DNA of 64,000 nt from Cohnella rhizosphaerae (GTDB lineage: Bacteria; Bacillota; Bacilli; Paenibacillales; Paenibacillaceae). Below, one piece after another: positions 62,436 to 64,000 of this stretch. Numbering within the stretch: the stretch's first letter is position 1; every line of letters starts with the position of its first letter. The stretch spans positions 2,046,001 to 2,110,000 of the forward strand of contig NZ_JAPDIA010000008.1 of assembly GCF_029525575.1 (NCBI RefSeq), read 5' to 3'. Position numbers and translations under genes: made by a program. The notes under the pieces were generated by a model. It was not told the origin of the DNA. It ran no database searches and saw only the letters and a list, made by a program, of their open reading frames with translations.

Positions 62436-63603
62436 TTATTGCCGCAGCGCTTCGACCGGATCGAGGCGGGAAGCCCGTCGAGCCGGCAGGAACCCGAACA
62501 GTACGCCGACGCCGATCGAAAAGACGACCGCAATCGCCATAATATCGACGGAAGGCGAAGCGGGCGAACCCATCATGTTGCCGACGAATTTGGAGCCGCT
62601 CGCCCCGACCGCCACCCCGGCGATGCCGCCTAGCAGGCCAATCATCGAAGCTTCTACGAGAAACTGGAACAGAATGTCGCGCTGCTTGGCTCCAAGCGAC
62701 TTGCGGATGCCGATCTCCCTCGTGCGCTCCGTGACTGAGACGAGCATCATGTTCATGACGCCGATGCCGCCGACGAGCAGCGAGATGGCCGCCACGTAGG
62801 TAAGCAGCGTCGACACCGAAGTCGATACCGACGTGATCGTCTCGAGCAGGTCCTGTTGGTTAAATACATTATAGCTGTCTTCGTCGTTGCGGAAAAAGGA
62901 TTTGAGATTGCTTTCGAGCGCCGTCTGCACCTTGTCTACGTTCTTCTCGCTGTCGACCTGCACGTAGATCGTGCGGATCGCGTCGGTCTGAAGCACGACG
63001 CGCGCCGTGGACAGCGGCACGATGACGACGTTGTCGCTCGAACCGTTCGTCGTGCTGCCCTTCGAGGCGAGGACGCCGACGATCTTGTACGGAATGCCGT
63101 TCAGCGAAATTTTGCTGCCGACCGGGTCGCTCAGCTTCAGCTCGGTCGCGACCTCGGATCCGACGACGGCCACCTTCTGCTTGAACGAATCGTCGATGTC
63201 CATGATGAAGCGTCCTTGCGCGACCTCGTAATCGCGTATGTCGGCGAAGGCCGAAGTCGTCGCGTTGACGGACGCGGAGTAGGTCAGCGTGCCCGACTTC
63301 GCGGTCACGTTGCCGCTGATGTTCGGCGCATAGCTCTCGACGTTGTCAACGTCCGCCAGCGACTGCACGTCGGTAGGCTTGATGCTGGTAACCGCGCCGC
63401 GGCCGACGACGTTCACGGTCAGCATGTTCGTGCCGAGGCCCTGAAGCTGGCTCTTGACTTGCTCCGAGGTGCCGTTGCCGATCGCGACCATGATCGTCAC
63501 CGACGCGACCCCGATCAGAATGCCGAGCACGGTGAGCAGCGTGCGAAGCGGCTGGGCGCGGACGCTCCCCCCAAGCCATGCGGATGCCTTGGCTCAGCTT
63601 CAT
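62436..63603 (-). CDS. MacB-type ABC transporter permease, frame broken once
   Basis: About 388 residues. N-terminal helix (LRTLLTVLGILIGVASVTIMVAIGNG), a large outer MacB-core domain (residues about 50-250) and three C-terminal FtsX helices (ISLLVGGIGVMNMMLVSVTERTREIGIRKSLGA...). It exports peptides, antimicrobials or lipoproteins, or senses envelope stress. The C6 run 63567-63572 breaks the frame; removing one base gives MAWGSVRAQPLRTLL. ATG 63603 overlaps the stop of the ATPase gene (ATGA) and has GAGGAG upstream. Confidence 0.9.
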
Positions 63604-64000
63604 GAAGCGACGCTCCTCTCTTCGGTCAGCTTGCCGTCCTGGATGCGCACGACGCGCTGCGCCTGCTCGGCGACCTTCGGATCGTGCGTGATGAGCACGA
63701 TCGTATTGCCTTCGTCGTTCAGCTCCTTGAGCAGCCCGATGACATCCCGGCTCGTCTTGCTGTCGAGCGCGCCCGTCGGTTCGTCCGCGAGCAGCAGCGG
63801 CGGCCGTCCCGCGAGCGCCCTGGCGATGGCGACGCGCTGCTGCTGACCGCCCGACAGCTGGTTCGGGACGTGGTACATACGCTCGCCAAGGCCTACTTTC
63901 TCAAGCGCCTCCTTCGCGAGCGCCCGGCGTTCGCGGCCGGACATGCCGCGGTATACGAGCGGAAGTTCGACGTTATCGATCGCCCGCAGACGAGGGAGTA
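63600..64000 (-). CDS. MacB/LolD-type ABC transporter ATP-binding protein (5' end outside window)
   Basis: The last about 133 residues. Signature VPNQLSGGQQQRVAIARALAG, Walker B LLLADEPTGALDS, switch His in LITHDPKVAEQA. The frame stays open to the window edge (LPRLRAIDNVELPLVYRGMSGRERR), so Walker A lies outside. Partner of the adjacent permease with overlapping start and stop. Confidence 0.93.
   Translation of the reverse strand, partial: LPRLRAIDNVELPLVYRGMSGRERRALAKEALEKVGLGERMYHVPNQLSGGQQQRVAIARALAGRPPLLLADEPTGALDSKTSRDVIGLLKELNDEGNTIVLITHDPKVAEQAQRVVRIQDGKLTEERSVAS

Noticed and set aside
358..63603. Widespread programmed frameshifting as a biological feature
   Set aside because: The breaks lie in housekeeping genes at different homopolymers without a common motif, and nearly all are one base too long; sequence error explains them more simply.

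Overview
The window is about 64 kb of GC-rich, gene-dense chromosome from a low-copy-repeat, endospore-forming Firmicute. Gene content and order (a rel-dtd-hisS-aspS-tcdA-rarA block, a T-box leader, YjcZ-type and CotH-type spore genes, YtpB, YugP, RelQ) fit Paenibacillaceae, and the high GC with this content suggests a Cohnella-like organism. The taxonomic call is inference; no 16S gene or other marker lies in the window. It is mostly core chromosome. I see no prophage, IS element, CRISPR array, tRNA or rRNA gene.

Layout. 0-8 kb: a YkvI-type membrane protein, then a minus-strand cluster of glycosyltransferase, YhaO (SbcD-like nuclease) and YhaN (SbcC-like ATPase), with tandem repeats at both ends of yhaN. 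8-19 kb: a diguanylate cyclase next to an RsmF-type rRNA methyltransferase and a tiny YjcZ sporulation protein; then a minus-strand RNA-modification group (second RsmF paralogue, RsuA-type pseudouridine synthase, HAD phosphatase), RelQ, PyrD and a membrane-anchored L,D-transpeptidase. 19-30 kb: an NHL-propeller exported protein, a CHASE2-adenylate cyclase, ferredoxin, Pol IV, citramalate synthase, a ResA-like thioredoxin, a JAMM peptidase, an exonuclease and a DUF294 nucleotidyltransferase. 30-40 kb: ammonium transporter, MerR, YugP, LysR, rhomboid, Tpx, DUF1499, a probable 6S RNA, a YesL-like protein, a DEAD-box helicase and a DUF4015 hydrolase. 40-48 kb: PfkA, YtpB, an unknown protein, two transporters behind a possible operator, an Rpn-type nuclease and a CNNM/CorC protein. 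48-60 kb: the conserved block rarA - [CotH kinase + His/Gly-rich coat-like protein] - tcdA - aspS - hisS (T-box) - [Fur-box ferredoxin reductase + small spore-like protein] - dtd - rel. 60-64 kb: a sensor kinase/response regulator pair followed by a MacB-type ABC exporter cut by the window end.

A feature that colours the whole annotation: about 20 genes are broken by one or more frame changes. Nearly all sit in homopolymers of 5-8 bases and are repaired by removing a single base. The protein sequence continues cleanly on both sides. The likeliest explanation is homopolymer over-calling in the sequence, not decay. I have therefore annotated each as one gene across the break and stated the position. 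Two membrane/spore-size proteins (47 and 56 residues) and the fusion of an N-terminal domain to the L,D-transpeptidase only become visible after this reading.

The most interesting non-routine items are the CotH kinase with its adjacent candidate substrate, a diverged pair of about 250-bp intergenic repeats, a 19-bp x 7 minisatellite between yhaO and yhaN, a 6S RNA candidate with its own promoter, a perfect inverted repeat in front of a transporter operon, and a Fur-box-controlled ferredoxin reductase.
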